From Aristaeella hokkaidonensis (GTDB lineage: Bacteria; Bacillota; Clostridia; Christensenellales; Aristaeellaceae), in NCBI RefSeq assembly GCF_018128945.1, contig NZ_CP068393.1, positions 1,488,001 to 1,552,000 on the forward strand: 64,000 nt of DNA, read 5' to 3'. Numbering within the stretch: position 1 is the stretch's first letter; the number at the start of each line of letters is the position of its first letter. The notes under the pieces were generated by a model. The model was not told the origin of the DNA and searched no databases. It saw only the letters and a list, made by a program, of their open reading frames with translations. This document shows, one piece after another, positions 42,016-50,150 of the stretch. Made by a program: the position numbers and the translations under genes.

Positions 42016-42566
42016 TGAAAGTGAGAACAGCGATGGAAAAGGCAACCCGAAAAGCATTGGCAAAGGTCGCGGAAGAAAAGGCCCTGCTTCCCTTTCACGG
42101 GTATATTGAAGGCAAGGAATCCAATCTTGAGCCCCTTATCCGGTTTTTCCCCGGGTGGACCCTGCAGGAAGCAGACGGCGTATGGTGTGCAGCCTTCGTG
42201 TACTACTGTTGCAAGGAAGCAGGGTTTGATCTCCCCATCCGGCCGGACGAATGCAGGTCCTGCCATCTGGCGGGATGTATTGCCTGGGAAGAGTGGGCGA
42301 TTGGCGATGACCGGATCGGTTACCATAAAGGAACGGATGCCTTTGTGCCGGAAGCCGGTGATATTGTTCTTTATGACCGGGTCTTCAACAATCAGGAGCA
42401 TGACCATATCGGTATTGTCCTGCGGAATCCTGGGAATACAATCATTGTAGCTGAAGGAAACAAGGGCAACATTTCACAAGTGGTTGAGCGTCCGATAGAC
42501 GGCCATATCAGGGCATTTATCAGAATTACGGATGGATATCGGTATCATCAGCCTGAAAGGATCTGA
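42015..42566 (+). CDS. CHAP-domain amidase-like protein, cytoplasmic
   Basis: 183 residues. The CHAP fold is seen in ADGVWCAAFVYYCCKEAGFDL, with Cys58 as nucleophile, PEAGDIVLYDRV, and EHDHIGIVL with the catalytic His, then VAEGNKGN. CHAP enzymes usually cut peptidoglycan or glutathionylspermidine-type amides; this one lacks a signal peptide, so a cytoplasmic amide substrate is possible. Its start overlaps the GNAT stop by one base. Confidence 0.78.
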   Translation: MKVRTAMEKATRKALAKVAEEKALLPFHGYIEGKESNLEPLIRFFPGWTLQEADGVWCAAFVYYCCKEAGFDLPIRPDECRSCHLAGCIAWEEWAIGDDRIGYHKGTDAFVPEAGDIVLYDRVFNNQEHDHIGIVLRNPGNTIIVAEGNKGNISQVVERPIDGHIRAFIRITDGYRYHQPERI

Positions 42567-42570
42567 ATCA

Positions 42571-43113
42571 ATGAAGATCATTGCTGTTTCCGCTGTAACA
42601 GCCGGTGGCAAGACCACCGCAGTCAACACAGTGAAGAAAAAGCTCCCCCGATGCGCATCCCTGCATTTTGATGACTACTCCTTTGATGGTGAAGTCGAAG
42701 ATTTCCATCAGTGGGTACTGGACGGTGCTGATTACAACGTATGGGATCTCTCTCCCCTGAAAGCGGATATCGAGAAGATTATCCGCTGCGGTAAGTATGA
42801 TTATCTGCTGCTGGATTATCCCTTTGCCTACAGGCACAGCCTGATCAGGGATTATATTGACTGCGCTGTGTTCATCGATACTCCGCTAGATATCGCCATG
42901 GCGCGCAGGATACTCCGGGACATGAAGAATGCCTCCGCGGATGAAATACGGGAAGAAATGAATGTCTATCTGAACTATGCCCGGATCGCTTATGTGCAGA
43001 TGTTGAAGGATATCAAACCGTCATCTGATTATGTCATTGACGGGGTGCAGGATCTGGAGTATATCACAATGGAATTGCTGGATATTATTATGAACAGAGG
43101 CAATAAGAAATGA
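42571..43113 (+). CDS. P-loop nucleoside-kinase-like protein
   Basis: 180 residues. The Walker A loop is AVTAGGKTT (residues 8-16), with Ala in place of the first Gly. LHFDDYSFDGEVEDFHQWVLDGADYNVWDLS is the DDYxF-type acceptor region of uridine-kinase/phosphoribulokinase-like proteins, and DYLLLDYPFAYRHSLIRDYIDCAVFIDTPLDIAMARRILRD gives the Walker B and lid. Likely phosphorylates a nucleoside or sugar. GAAAGGATC precedes the ATG. Confidence 0.84.
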   Translation: MKIIAVSAVTAGGKTTAVNTVKKKLPRCASLHFDDYSFDGEVEDFHQWVLDGADYNVWDLSPLKADIEKIIRCGKYDYLLLDYPFAYRHSLIRDYIDCAVFIDTPLDIAMARRILRDMKNASADEIREEMNVYLNYARIAYVQMLKDIKPSSDYVIDGVQDLEYITMELLDIIMNRGNKK

Positions 43114-43589
43114 TGAAAAACAATATATCCTCTGAATGCTTGTTCGGCGAACCGGCTGATATAGATCAGTGGATGGATCTTGTCCGTCTTGTCAGGAATA
43201 ATTTCCCCGGTCTGGAAACAGAAGAATCCCTGGAAGAACATCGTCATACCGTCCTGAAATTCTTTGGAAAACAACAGGCTCTTTGCGTAAAGGATGGGAA
43301 CCGGATTGCCGGCGTGCTGCTGTTTTCCAGGAACCGCAATATGATCTGCTGCCTGGCTGTCCATCCTGAATACCGCAGGAACGGAATCGCCTCCATTCTT
43401 CTGGAAACAGCCCTTGGAGAACTGGACCGAAGCCGGGACATCACGGTATCCACCTTCCGGGAAGAGGATGAAAAAGGAACAGCACCCCGCGCTTTGTACA
43501 GGAAATATGGCTTTTGTGAAGCTGAACTTACAATGGAATTCAATTATCCCAACCAGGTTTTTGTACTGCACGGAAAAAGCCGTGAATAA
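43110..43589 (+). CDS. GNAT-family N-acetyltransferase
   Basis: 159 residues. MICCLAVHPEYRRNGIASILLETAL is the acetyl-CoA site; APRALYRKYGFCEAEL is motif B. The start overlaps the kinase stop by four bases (ATGA). The last residues (VLHGKS) are hydrophilic. Substrate unknown. Confidence 0.87.
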   Translation: MMKNNISSECLFGEPADIDQWMDLVRLVRNNFPGLETEESLEEHRHTVLKFFGKQQALCVKDGNRIAGVLLFSRNRNMICCLAVHPEYRRNGIASILLETALGELDRSRDITVSTFREEDEKGTAPRALYRKYGFCEAELTMEFNYPNQVFVLHGKSRE

Positions 43590-43600
43590 CAGGAGGCATT

Positions 43601-44098
43601 ATGATAACGCTTGAAACGATCGGAGACAATTATTTTGGACACTGGGACGTCTGCCGCACAGCCTGCCGCGGAATCATTGTACAGGACGGTAAAATCCTGT
43701 TGTCCTATGAAACTAAAACCGGGCAGTATATGATTCCGGGCGGCGGACTCGAAGGCGATGAAGATGAACGTGCATGCTGTGCCCGGGAAGTGGCGGAAGA
43801 AACCGGGTTCCTGGTCGAACCTTCGGAATGTATGCTTGAATTGGACGAATACTATGAAGACTGGAAGGGTGTCAGCCGGTACTTCTTCGGCAGGATCATC
43901 GGAACAACCGAAGTTAAACTGACAGATCGGGAAAAGGAAGTCGGCATGGTTCCCTGCTGGCTGTCCCTGGAGGAAGCCATTGATATCTTTTCAAAGCACG
44001 CTTCCTATGCGGATACGGATGAAATGAGACGCGGTCTCTATCTTCGGGAATACAAGGCATTGAAAGCATTGGAAGAGCAGATCCGCCAGTTTGTCTGA
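43601..44098 (+). CDS. Nudix hydrolase
   Basis: 165 residues with a complete Nudix box at 47-70 (GGGLEGDEDERACCAREVAEETGF). RGIIVQDGKILLSYETKTGQYMIP is the preceding strand pair. The C-terminal half is short and helical. It may hydrolyse an oxidised or non-canonical nucleotide. AGGAGG six bases before the ATG. It ends this enzyme run before an inverted repeat and the zinc-ribbon membrane gene. Confidence 0.87.
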   Translation: MITLETIGDNYFGHWDVCRTACRGIIVQDGKILLSYETKTGQYMIPGGGLEGDEDERACCAREVAEETGFLVEPSECMLELDEYYEDWKGVSRYFFGRIIGTTEVKLTDREKEVGMVPCWLSLEEAIDIFSKHASYADTDEMRRGLYLREYKALKALEEQIRQFV

Positions 44099-44157
44099 CC
44101 GTGAAAACAAATCTTTGCATAAAATGTACATTTGTTACATCGCTGTGATGACAACAA

Positions 44158-44196
44158 AACACCCCTTCTGGTATATTGTATGCCGAAAGGGGTGTT
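44158..44196. repeat. Inverted repeat before the zinc-ribbon membrane gene
   Basis: AACACCCCTT (44158-44167) and AAGGGGTGTT (44187-44196) pair perfectly around a 19-base loop that contains TATATT and an in-frame-looking TTG. The T-rich TTTCGTTT follows, six bases before the ATG. It could be a terminator of the preceding run or an operator. Confidence 0.6.
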
Positions 44197-44202
44197 TCGT
44201 TT

Positions 44203-45345
44203 ATGTCATATGATGCCAATCACGGGAACCGGGAACCGGAGAAAAATGTCGTATTGAAAAACTGGAAAAGCTCTGCCGTTTATCTGGTTCTGCTCGGCAT
44301 ACTCTGCTCTTTTCTGTCCATCTTTGGCGTTGCGGTCTGGCTTATCATTGCGGTAGCCAGAGTACTCTATGTCCGTTACAAGAATCGTAAAACGGAAGCT
44401 TCGGAAAGTGCACCTGAAGAAGCAGAAAAAACATGTGAACTGTGCGATATCCCGACAGACACCCTCATTCCGGTTGTAACAACCGTTCACGGGAAAACCA
44501 AAACCCTCCATGTGTGTGAAGAATGCTATCATGCTAACGTTTTCCGGGCGCCTGGTGAAGAAGATGCACCTTCGAAAGCAGAAAACCGGAAGCATCTGCT
44601 TCATGAGACCCCGATCGGTCGGGATGCCCGGATTGCCCTGCTGACGAAGAGAAGAAGCTCCGGTAAGCCCTTGCAGGAAGATCTGTTCCTGGAAGATATA
44701 GAAGACGCGAAAACAATCCGGAAAATCTGTAACATCTGGGACTCCTATGAATTTGAAGAGGAATATCCGGAAATTGATGCAATTCTTGCCCGGTTGAAAA
44801 AGGAAGATAACTGTGGCAGGCTTTCTTTACAGGATACAATTAAGCTGAAAGAAGAGTTCCAGGCCTTATTCCACGGTGAAGATATTTTCACAGAGCCTGA
44901 AGAAACTGCCAATTCTTCTGATCTTCCGGAGCAAAACACGCCGCAAGAAGCCGAATCTCCTGTGCAGCTTGAACAGGTTGAGGAATCAGAGATTCAGGAA
45001 CCCAAAGAACTTCCCGGTCATCTGCTCTACTGTCAGAGATGCAAACGTCTTTATTCGGGTGACAGATGTACAGATTGCAATAAAGAAGACGGTCGTACAC
45101 CGGAACCGGAAGATCTTTGCTTCCTGATCGATCTGTATGAACTGCAAAGTAACATGCTGGAAGATGCCCTGAGGCAGAAAAATATACCTTTCCTGAAAGA
45201 GCAGATTTCCGGCATTGGCGATGTTGCCCGGGAAGTACGCCCAATGTACGGTATATTCCGCTTCTACACACTTTACAAACACTTTGCTGATGCACTGACT
45301 GTACTGGATAATCTTCCGGTCAGCAACCAACCGGAGGAAGAATAA
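44203..45345 (+). CDS. Membrane protein with two cysteine-pair zinc ribbons
   Basis: 380 residues. One or two membrane helices at about 22-55 (VYLVLLGILCSFLSIFGVAVWLIIAV), a first metal motif CELC...CEECY (about 77-107), a charged, low-complexity middle with Glu/Pro, and a second motif CQRCKRLYSGDRCTDCNKED (about 280-299). The C-terminal VLDNLPVSNQPEE tail is helical. No enzymatic motifs. Probably a membrane scaffold or regulator; unknown. Confidence 0.65.
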   Translation: MSYDANHGNREPEKNVVLKNWKSSAVYLVLLGILCSFLSIFGVAVWLIIAVARVLYVRYKNRKTEASESAPEEAEKTCELCDIPTDTLIPVVTTVHGKTKTLHVCEECYHANVFRAPGEEDAPSKAENRKHLLHETPIGRDARIALLTKRRSSGKPLQEDLFLEDIEDAKTIRKICNIWDSYEFEEEYPEIDAILARLKKEDNCGRLSLQDTIKLKEEFQALFHGEDIFTEPEETANSSDLPEQNTPQEAESPVQLEQVEESEIQEPKELPGHLLYCQRCKRLYSGDRCTDCNKEDGRTPEPEDLCFLIDLYELQSNMLEDALRQKNIPFLKEQISGIGDVAREVRPMYGIFRFYTLYKHFADALTVLDNLPVSNQPEEE

Positions 45346-45371
45346 GTCCTCCGGATGAAAGGACGATTCAG

Positions 45372-46262
45372 ATGATCAGAATACCGGATGAGAAAAAGAT
45401 ACGGGTCATAATCGATACGGATGCGGCCTGTGAGGCCGACGATCCCTTTGCCATTGTCCAGGCGCTTCTGAGCCCCAAACTGATTGTAAAAGGCATTCTG
45501 GCGGAACACTTCAATGAAAAAGGCTCCGTTCAGAAGAGCTATGATGAGATTATGACCATTCTGGACGCTATGGATCTGAAGGTTCCTGTCTTCATGGGAG
45601 AAGAAGATCCTGTCGACGTCGTCGGCTGGCCGGAGTCAGTTTCTGAAGCGGCGGACTTCATCATCAGCGAGGCCATGAAGGATGATCCGAAGCCCCTGTA
45701 TATTCTCTGTCAGGGTGCAATCACAAACCTGGCTGCAGCCCTGCACCGGAAACCCGCCATAAAGGACCGGATCAGGATCATCTGGATCGGCACCCACGGC
45801 GTATCGGACAAACCGGCGCCTTTCCGGGAATTCAATGCCGGCAATGACGTCACCGCCGCCAATTATGTGCTGGAAAGCGGTGCGGATGTGTGGCTGGTTC
45901 CCTCTGATGTCTATACCACCATCACCGTAGGTCTGGCAGAGCTGAAACTGAAGGTTCTCCCCTGCGGCCGGATCGGAAAGCATCTGTACGAGAACATGAT
46001 TGATTACAATCTTTCTCCCCGCGCTGGCTGGACCCAGGGCGAATCCTGGTCCCTCGGAGATTCTCCCGCCATCGCCATTGCGCTGAATCCCGAATGCGGT
46101 AAATACGTCTATACCCAAGCGCCTCATGTCGGGGAGGACACGTCTTCCTCATCCAGGCCCGGTAATCCTGTCATCCGTGTCTATAAAAGCGTTGACTCCC
46201 GGTATATCCTGGAGGACTTCTTCGCGAAGCTGCAACTCTTTACAGCGGGAAAAGCTGAATAA
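45372..46262 (+). CDS. Nucleoside hydrolase (IUNH family)
   Basis: 296 residues. The calcium-binding family motif is IIDTDAACEADDPFAIVQALL, with Asp15, Asp17, Asp23 and Asp24. LCQGAITNLAAALHRKP is the second family motif; the late SPAIAIALNP takes the place of the usual catalytic DPLAV, with Ser replacing the final Asp, so activity or specificity may differ. Family members cleave ribonucleosides to base and ribose. AAAGGACG precedes the ATG. Confidence 0.83.
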   Translation: MIRIPDEKKIRVIIDTDAACEADDPFAIVQALLSPKLIVKGILAEHFNEKGSVQKSYDEIMTILDAMDLKVPVFMGEEDPVDVVGWPESVSEAADFIISEAMKDDPKPLYILCQGAITNLAAALHRKPAIKDRIRIIWIGTHGVSDKPAPFREFNAGNDVTAANYVLESGADVWLVPSDVYTTITVGLAELKLKVLPCGRIGKHLYENMIDYNLSPRAGWTQGESWSLGDSPAIAIALNPECGKYVYTQAPHVGEDTSSSSRPGNPVIRVYKSVDSRYILEDFFAKLQLFTAGKAE

Positions 46263-46283
46263 AGATAACAGGTTGCATAATAA

Positions 46284-46312
46284 AATGGGCATTCCGTAAT
46301 GGAATGCCCATT
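46284..46312. terminator. Bidirectional terminator
   Basis: A 13-base stem, AATGGGCATTCC and its complement around GTAAT, between convergent nucleoside hydrolase and YccF genes. Confidence 0.88.
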
Positions 46313-46316
46313 ATTA

Positions 46317-46682
46317 TTAATGATGGATAATTTTTGCGCCAAACGGCGTCAGCGCCAGCTTGGCTATTTTGAAAAACTGTTTTCCGAAGGGAATCCCGAT
46401 CACCGTGCAGCACCAGAGGAAACCGACAATCAGGTTAAAAACAGCCATCCATAAACCGCAGCAGACAAGCCAGATCACATTAGCCAGCGTGGAGGCTGCT
46501 CCTCCGCCGTAGAGAATTTCTTTTCCGAACGGCCAGAAGGACAGGCTGGCAAATTTGAAGCACTGCCGTCCCAGCGGAATACCGATCACCGTCACACAGC
46601 AGAGCAGTCCAGCAATCAGCCAGAGCAGCCCGCTGACAAATCCACCGAAGATAAACCACAACAGATTTCCGATCGTCTTCAT
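46317..46682 (-). CDS. YccF-domain membrane protein
   Basis: 121 residues with two copies of the YccF repeat, each with a hydrophobic helix and the CTVIGIPLGRQCFKFA / CTVIGIPFGKQFFKIA signature. The family is found in many bacteria; its role is unknown. The start at 46682 follows the phosphatase stop by 19 bases, so the two may be in one transcript, the phosphatase first. Confidence 0.88.
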   Translation of the reverse strand: MKTIGNLLWFIFGGFVSGLLWLIAGLLCCVTVIGIPLGRQCFKFASLSFWPFGKEILYGGGAASTLANVIWLVCCGLWMAVFNLIVGFLWCCTVIGIPFGKQFFKIAKLALTPFGAKIIHH

Positions 46683-46701
46683 ACTTATCTTTCTTATCCT
46701 T

Positions 46702-47403
46702 TCATTCAAGGACCGTTTTCCGGAACGCTTCCAGAGTTTCTTCCGGAATCCCCAGTCTTCCGGTAATGTAGTCATTGCCCATCTCTTCCCAGGCCGAACG
46801 CAGATACCGTTCATCCGCGATGTATGCCTGATAGGCGCTTTCTGCCATTTCCGCTCCGTGGGTCGCCAGCAGTTTCTCGCGAACTGCTTCTGCTTTGGGG
46901 ATATTGATCAGATTGGTCTTCAGATAATCCTCCAGGATTGTATCCCGGTCAACGCCCAGCGCTTCCAGGATCAGCGCGGTAGTCATTCCGCACCGATCCT
47001 TCCCTTCCGTGCAGTGCCAGAGAACCGCTCCCCTACCGTAATCATGCTCCAGGATGGCTGTCATTACCTTCCGGAAGGAATCCGCATACACCCGCATCAG
47101 GATGCCGTACAGCACCGCCATATCCGGAATCAGGCTCTGCTGCTTCTTTTCCTCATGACTGACGCCGTCAATCCCTTCATTCACTTTTTCAAAAATCGGA
47201 ATCGGAAGGTATTCCCTTCCGCAGGCCTGGTCAGGCTTCTCTTCCCGTTCCGCGATTGTCCTCAGGTCAATAATGGTTGAAATACCGTTCAGGTCAGATT
47301 CCTCCGCCTCTCCCAGCTGGGCTGAACGGATGATCATTCCCGGACGGATGGTTTTGCCGTCTTTTGTTTTAAGGCCGCCAAGATCACGTTTGTTTGAAAT
47401 CAT
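46702..47403 (-). CDS. Tyrosine-protein phosphatase, dual-specificity type (Y_phosphatase3)
   Basis: 233 residues. NKRDLGGLKTKDGKTIRPGMIIRSAQLG is the family start, and the active site HCTEGKDRCGMTTAL contains Cys131 and Arg137 in the C-x5-R loop. It probably acts on phosphotyrosine or phosphoinositide-like compounds. Cytoplasmic. Weak ribosome site. An inferred partner is YccF downstream. Confidence 0.9.
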   Translation of the reverse strand: MISNKRDLGGLKTKDGKTIRPGMIIRSAQLGEAEESDLNGISTIIDLRTIAEREEKPDQACGREYLPIPIFEKVNEGIDGVSHEEKKQQSLIPDMAVLYGILMRVYADSFRKVMTAILEHDYGRGAVLWHCTEGKDRCGMTTALILEALGVDRDTILEDYLKTNLINIPKAEAVREKLLATHGAEMAESAYQAYIADERYLRSAWEEMGNDYITGRLGIPEETLEAFRKTVLE

Positions 47404-47503
47404 GCTCTGTTTGAATCCTTTTCCTTCTCATTTCTGAACCCCGGATTTCCGGGCTTCAGGATAGGATTTTATCATATGCGCCTATGCCTGTCCAACCGGC
47501 AAA

Positions 47504-47537
47504 AAAACAGTCCTGCCATTGAAGACAGGACTGTTTG
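47504..47537 (-). terminator. Terminator of the HAD hydrolase gene
   Basis: AAACAGTCCTG and its complement pair around a loop of about ten bases, followed on the minus strand by seven T. Confidence 0.85.
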
Positions 47538-47560
47538 TAAAAAAGCGAAAAGTTAGTTTT

Positions 47561-48250
47561 TCAGTCTTCCATTTGATCTATATATTTCAGGATATCCAGC
47601 TGATGCTCCGCATGCTCAAACTCATCCAGGATGGGACATGGAATATGCGGTTCATACGCCCTTTCATGGAACCAGGTGCACTGTACCGGATGCATTCCGG
47701 CTTCACGGGCAGCATACAGTTCCCTGGAGCCGCCGTCACCCACATACAGGCACTCTTCCGCCTTCACATTCAGCAGTCCTATCATTTTCTCATATAATGC
47801 GAGGTCCGGCTTGCAGATTCCCTGCTCAAAGGAAATCAGCACCGCGTCAAAGTATGGAAACAGCTTGCTTTCCCGGATGACATCCCGCTCATCCGAGAAT
47901 GTATTGGTGATAAGGCCGATCTTGATCCCCCGCTCCTTTAGTCCCTTCAGCATCCGGAATGTATCCTCGGGAATGGCTGAGAAAGAATCGCCCAGGGCTT
48001 CACGTCGTTTCGTCGCGCCAAGTTTCACCTTTTCTTCCGTATAAATTCCCAGTCTTTTCAGGACGATCTCAAGTCCTTCTTCAATCGTGTACTTACCGGT
48101 ACTTCTGTCCTTTTCGATGGAGTGCCATTCTTTCCTGAACGTAAAAAGATCTGCGCCAACATCCGCGGCCAGATCTTCTCCAAAGTACGTTCTGCCTGTA
48201 AAAAGGGTCACCAGAGTCTCGAACATGTCAAAAACCACAGCCTTGATCAA
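47561..48250 (-). CDS. HAD-family hydrolase, haloacid-dehalogenase-like
   Basis: 229 residues. Motif I is VVFDMFETLV, so the second Asp is replaced (DMFET), as in haloacid-dehalogenase-type members. Motif II is IGLITNTFS, motif III GICKPDLALYEKM, and motif IV YVGDGGSREL. Small-molecule phosphatase or dehalogenase. The start is TTG at 48250, with GGAGGTGGTG upstream; no in-frame ATG is near, so the TTG is likely real. Confidence 0.85.
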   Translation of the reverse strand: MIKAVVFDMFETLVTLFTGRTYFGEDLAADVGADLFTFRKEWHSIEKDRSTGKYTIEEGLEIVLKRLGIYTEEKVKLGATKRREALGDSFSAIPEDTFRMLKGLKERGIKIGLITNTFSDERDVIRESKLFPYFDAVLISFEQGICKPDLALYEKMIGLLNVKAEECLYVGDGGSRELYAAREAGMHPVQCTWFHERAYEPHIPCPILDEFEHAEHQLDILKYIDQMED

Positions 48251-48374
48251 ATGTCACCACCTCCTGATGGCATTCTAGCATAATCCGGTACAAACACAAT
48301 GGTCCCAACGGGAACGATTATGGACACTGGTAGCAGATTCTAATGTCCGCCTCGATCATAAACAAATTATCTTA

Positions 48375-48403
48375 TTGCTTTCTGTTAAGCAAGCATATAC
48401 AAT
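48375..48403 (+). promoter_or_regulatory. Promoter of the zinc-ribbon/TPR-like gene
   Basis: TTGCTT (48375-48380), 17-base spacer, TACAAT (48398-48403). The spacer includes TTGCTT-N6-AAGCAA pairing with the -35 box, a possible operator. Confidence 0.55.
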
Positions 48404-48450
48404 CGGCGTATAGCATTCTCAAATATCATCCATAGAAAGGATTAACTAAT

Positions 48451-49137
48451 ATGCAGGCTATCAAATGTGAACTCTGCGGCAGCAATGACATCATGAAACA
48501 GGATGGTGTTTTCGTCTGCCAGAACTGCAAGACAAAATACAGTCTGGAAGAAGCCATGAAACTGATTGGCTCCGTAAAAATCGATAAATCCGACGATATA
48601 GAAAACCTTTTAACACTGGCTAGACGTTTCTATAAGGAAAACAATTATCCCGAAAGTGAAAAGTACTATGAGCTGGCGTTGCGTGAGGCACCCAACAACT
48701 GGGAAATCGTCTTCTTCCATGCATACTGCCATGCACTTAATTTCATATCAGGCAATTACTCTGATTCCATCAATACCATATCTAATGGAACCCTCACAGC
48801 CTTAAAGTTTATATATAATGATCTTGAAGAAAAAGAGCGCCCCGATGCACTGCATATTATTGTAGCAAAGGACATTCAGTTTTTTGATCTGCTTCTTACT
48901 GATATGAAGCGATCAAAGAATCTATCTCCTCAGGATTATGATTCTGCTGTTTTACAGATCTGTAAACTGTACAGGCCGATGGAAACTATCATCAAGCAGT
49001 ATGCTCTTAATCAGCTGGACACGTTATGTGTTTTGCAAAGAGCTTACTATAATACGATAAAAAAAGCGCCCTGGGCCTTCAGATGGGGTGAAAGGCGCGA
49101 ACTTCTCGCACGATTGAAAAAAGAACTAGGGATCTGA
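48451..49137 (+). CDS. Zinc-ribbon and TPR-like protein
   Basis: 228 residues. The N-terminus is a zinc ribbon (CELCGSNDIMKQDGVFVCQNC, Cys pairs at 6/9 and 23/26), typical of TFIIB-like or 'zinc-ribbon + domain' proteins. Then comes a helical region with ARRFYKENNYPESEKYYELALREAPNN, like one tetratricopeptide repeat. The rest is helical without known motifs. AT-rich codons and AT-rich flanks differ from the neighbours, which may mean recent arrival. Function unknown. Confidence 0.7.
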   Translation: MQAIKCELCGSNDIMKQDGVFVCQNCKTKYSLEEAMKLIGSVKIDKSDDIENLLTLARRFYKENNYPESEKYYELALREAPNNWEIVFFHAYCHALNFISGNYSDSINTISNGTLTALKFIYNDLEEKERPDALHIIVAKDIQFFDLLLTDMKRSKNLSPQDYDSAVLQICKLYRPMETIIKQYALNQLDTLCVLQRAYYNTIKKAPWAFRWGERRELLARLKKELGI

Positions 49138-49237
49138 TATACGGGATAAATTACCTTTATCATGTGTCAACAAAACAACTGATAGCGATAACGTTAAAAA
49201 CACTCACAAAACACTTTGAAAAAGGAAGACTACAGTG

Positions 49238-49651
49238 ATGAAAGAAATTGAAATCATCGATTTGACTGAAGAACAAAGCACAGCCCTCGAAGACATGCTT
49301 GACGAATACGATTACTCATTCATCAAATTCAGGCTGGATGGAAGCGTTGAAATCGGCATTTGTGACAACGATCAGCTGATTGCCGGTCTTTCGGCTGTGA
49401 TGACGGCGTTCCGGATTCTGTATGTCTCCACGGTATTCGTAAAGGAGGAATATCGTCGTAAAGGGTATGGCTCCTTGTTAATGCGTGAAATGGAAAAAAG
49501 AGCAAAAGTTCTGGGCGCAAATATGATTCGGCTGGACACCTTTGACTGGCAAGGCAAAGAGTTTTACGAAGCCCTTGGGTACCAGCAGGTCGGTCATTAT
49601 ACAAATGAGGAAGATGGCTTTTCGGAATACTTCTACCTGAAGAGGATTTAA
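49238..49651 (+). CDS. GNAT-family N-acetyltransferase
   Basis: 137 residues. VSTVFVKEEYRRKGYGSLLMREMEKRAKVLGA is the acetyl-CoA site, FYEALGYQQVGHY motif B. The first half (TALEDMLDEYDYSFIKFRLDGSVEIGICDND) is typical of a small GNAT group. The ATG at 49238 lies eight bases after GGAAG. Like its upstream neighbour it sits in AT-rich flanks. Confidence 0.87.
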   Translation: MKEIEIIDLTEEQSTALEDMLDEYDYSFIKFRLDGSVEIGICDNDQLIAGLSAVMTAFRILYVSTVFVKEEYRRKGYGSLLMREMEKRAKVLGANMIRLDTFDWQGKEFYEALGYQQVGHYTNEEDGFSEYFYLKRI

Positions 49652-49733
49652 ATACGCGGAAGATTGACAAGCCGGCAGTCATCAATAGCTGTTATGTTCC
49701 ATAACAATGTATGTGAACAGAATTAGATAAAGA

Positions 49734-49763
49734 AAAAACAGATCCTTGATGGATCTGTTTTTT
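49734..49763. terminator. Terminator next to the tRNA fragment
   Basis: AAAAAACAGATCC and its complement around TTGAT; symmetric, with A-run and T-run, so it works in both directions. It would end transcription of the partial tRNA on the minus strand. Confidence 0.8.
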
Positions 49764-49766
49764 GCT

Positions 49767-49795
49767 TGGTGGGATTAGTAGGACTCGAACCTATG
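49767..49795 (-). pseudogene. Partial tRNA-Val 3' end (T-arm and acceptor strand)
   Basis: 29 bases identical to the 3' part of the tRNA-Val at 50010-50086, including the T-arm, acceptor 3' strand and CCA. No matching 5' acceptor half, D-arm or anticodon arm precedes it. Like the full tRNA it is followed by a terminator with similar flanks. Confidence 0.75.
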
Positions 49796-49972
49796 TTCCG
49801 TTCGCTCAATGGTCGCACAGAATCCTTGGAGCGGACTCTGTGCTCACTTTCGCGCTAACAAACTCGAGTCGCTTCCGACTCTGTCGGACAGCCCACTGGG
49901 CTGACGCTTCTCTCGTTTGCCCCCACGATCGTGGAGCCCCCTAGCGTCAAGGTTCGACTATTTCAAACAAAG

Positions 49973-50005
49973 CAAAAAGGCCAATCCTTTCGGATGGCCT
50001 TTTTC
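49973..50005. terminator. Terminator of tRNA-Val
   Basis: AAAAAGGCC and GGCCTTTTT pair with ATCC/GGAT inside, around CTTTC. It lies five bases from the encoded CCA. Confidence 0.85.
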
Positions 50006-50009
50006 GCTT

Positions 50010-50086
50010 TGGTGGGATTAGTAGGACTCGAACCTATGACCCCCACGATGTCAACGTGGTGCTCTAACCAACTGAGCTATAATCCC
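50010..50086 (-). tRNA. tRNA-Val (GAC)
   Basis: A full cloverleaf on the minus strand: acceptor GGGATTA/TAATCCC, D-arm with AGCTCAGTTGGTTAGAGC, anticodon stem CCACG/CGTGG with loop TTGACAT (anticodon GAC), T-arm with GGTTCGAGTCC, and an encoded CCA end. It reads the valine codons GUC and GUU. Confidence 0.97.
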
Positions 50087-50150
50087 AAACGGTCAGCGAA
50101 AGGGATTATAGCATAGCTGAAAAATATTTGCAAGGACTTTTTCTGGAGTT

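Larger units (their letters stand above)
49652..50009. other. Structured intergenic segment with tRNA fragment
   Basis: About 360 bases without a convincing gene. It holds a terminator (49734-49763), a partial tRNA (49767-49795), at least four hairpins (49815-49843, 49866-49881, 49889-49903 and the palindrome CCACGATCGTGG at 49923-49934), and another terminator (49973-50005). Confidence 0.6.

Noticed and set aside
42015..42566. Phage endolysin from the CHAP domain
   Set aside because: No signal, wall-binding domain or other phage genes; the neighbours are metabolic enzymes.
20612..44098. Integron-style cassette array, suggested by many small acetyltransferase and hydrolase genes
   Set aside because: Genes overlap or are only a few bases apart, and no attC-like repeats or integrase are seen.
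49762..50116. Two small plus-strand frames (about 60 codons) across the tRNA region
   Set aside because: They read the antisense of the tRNA and its fragment; such frames are common false calls.
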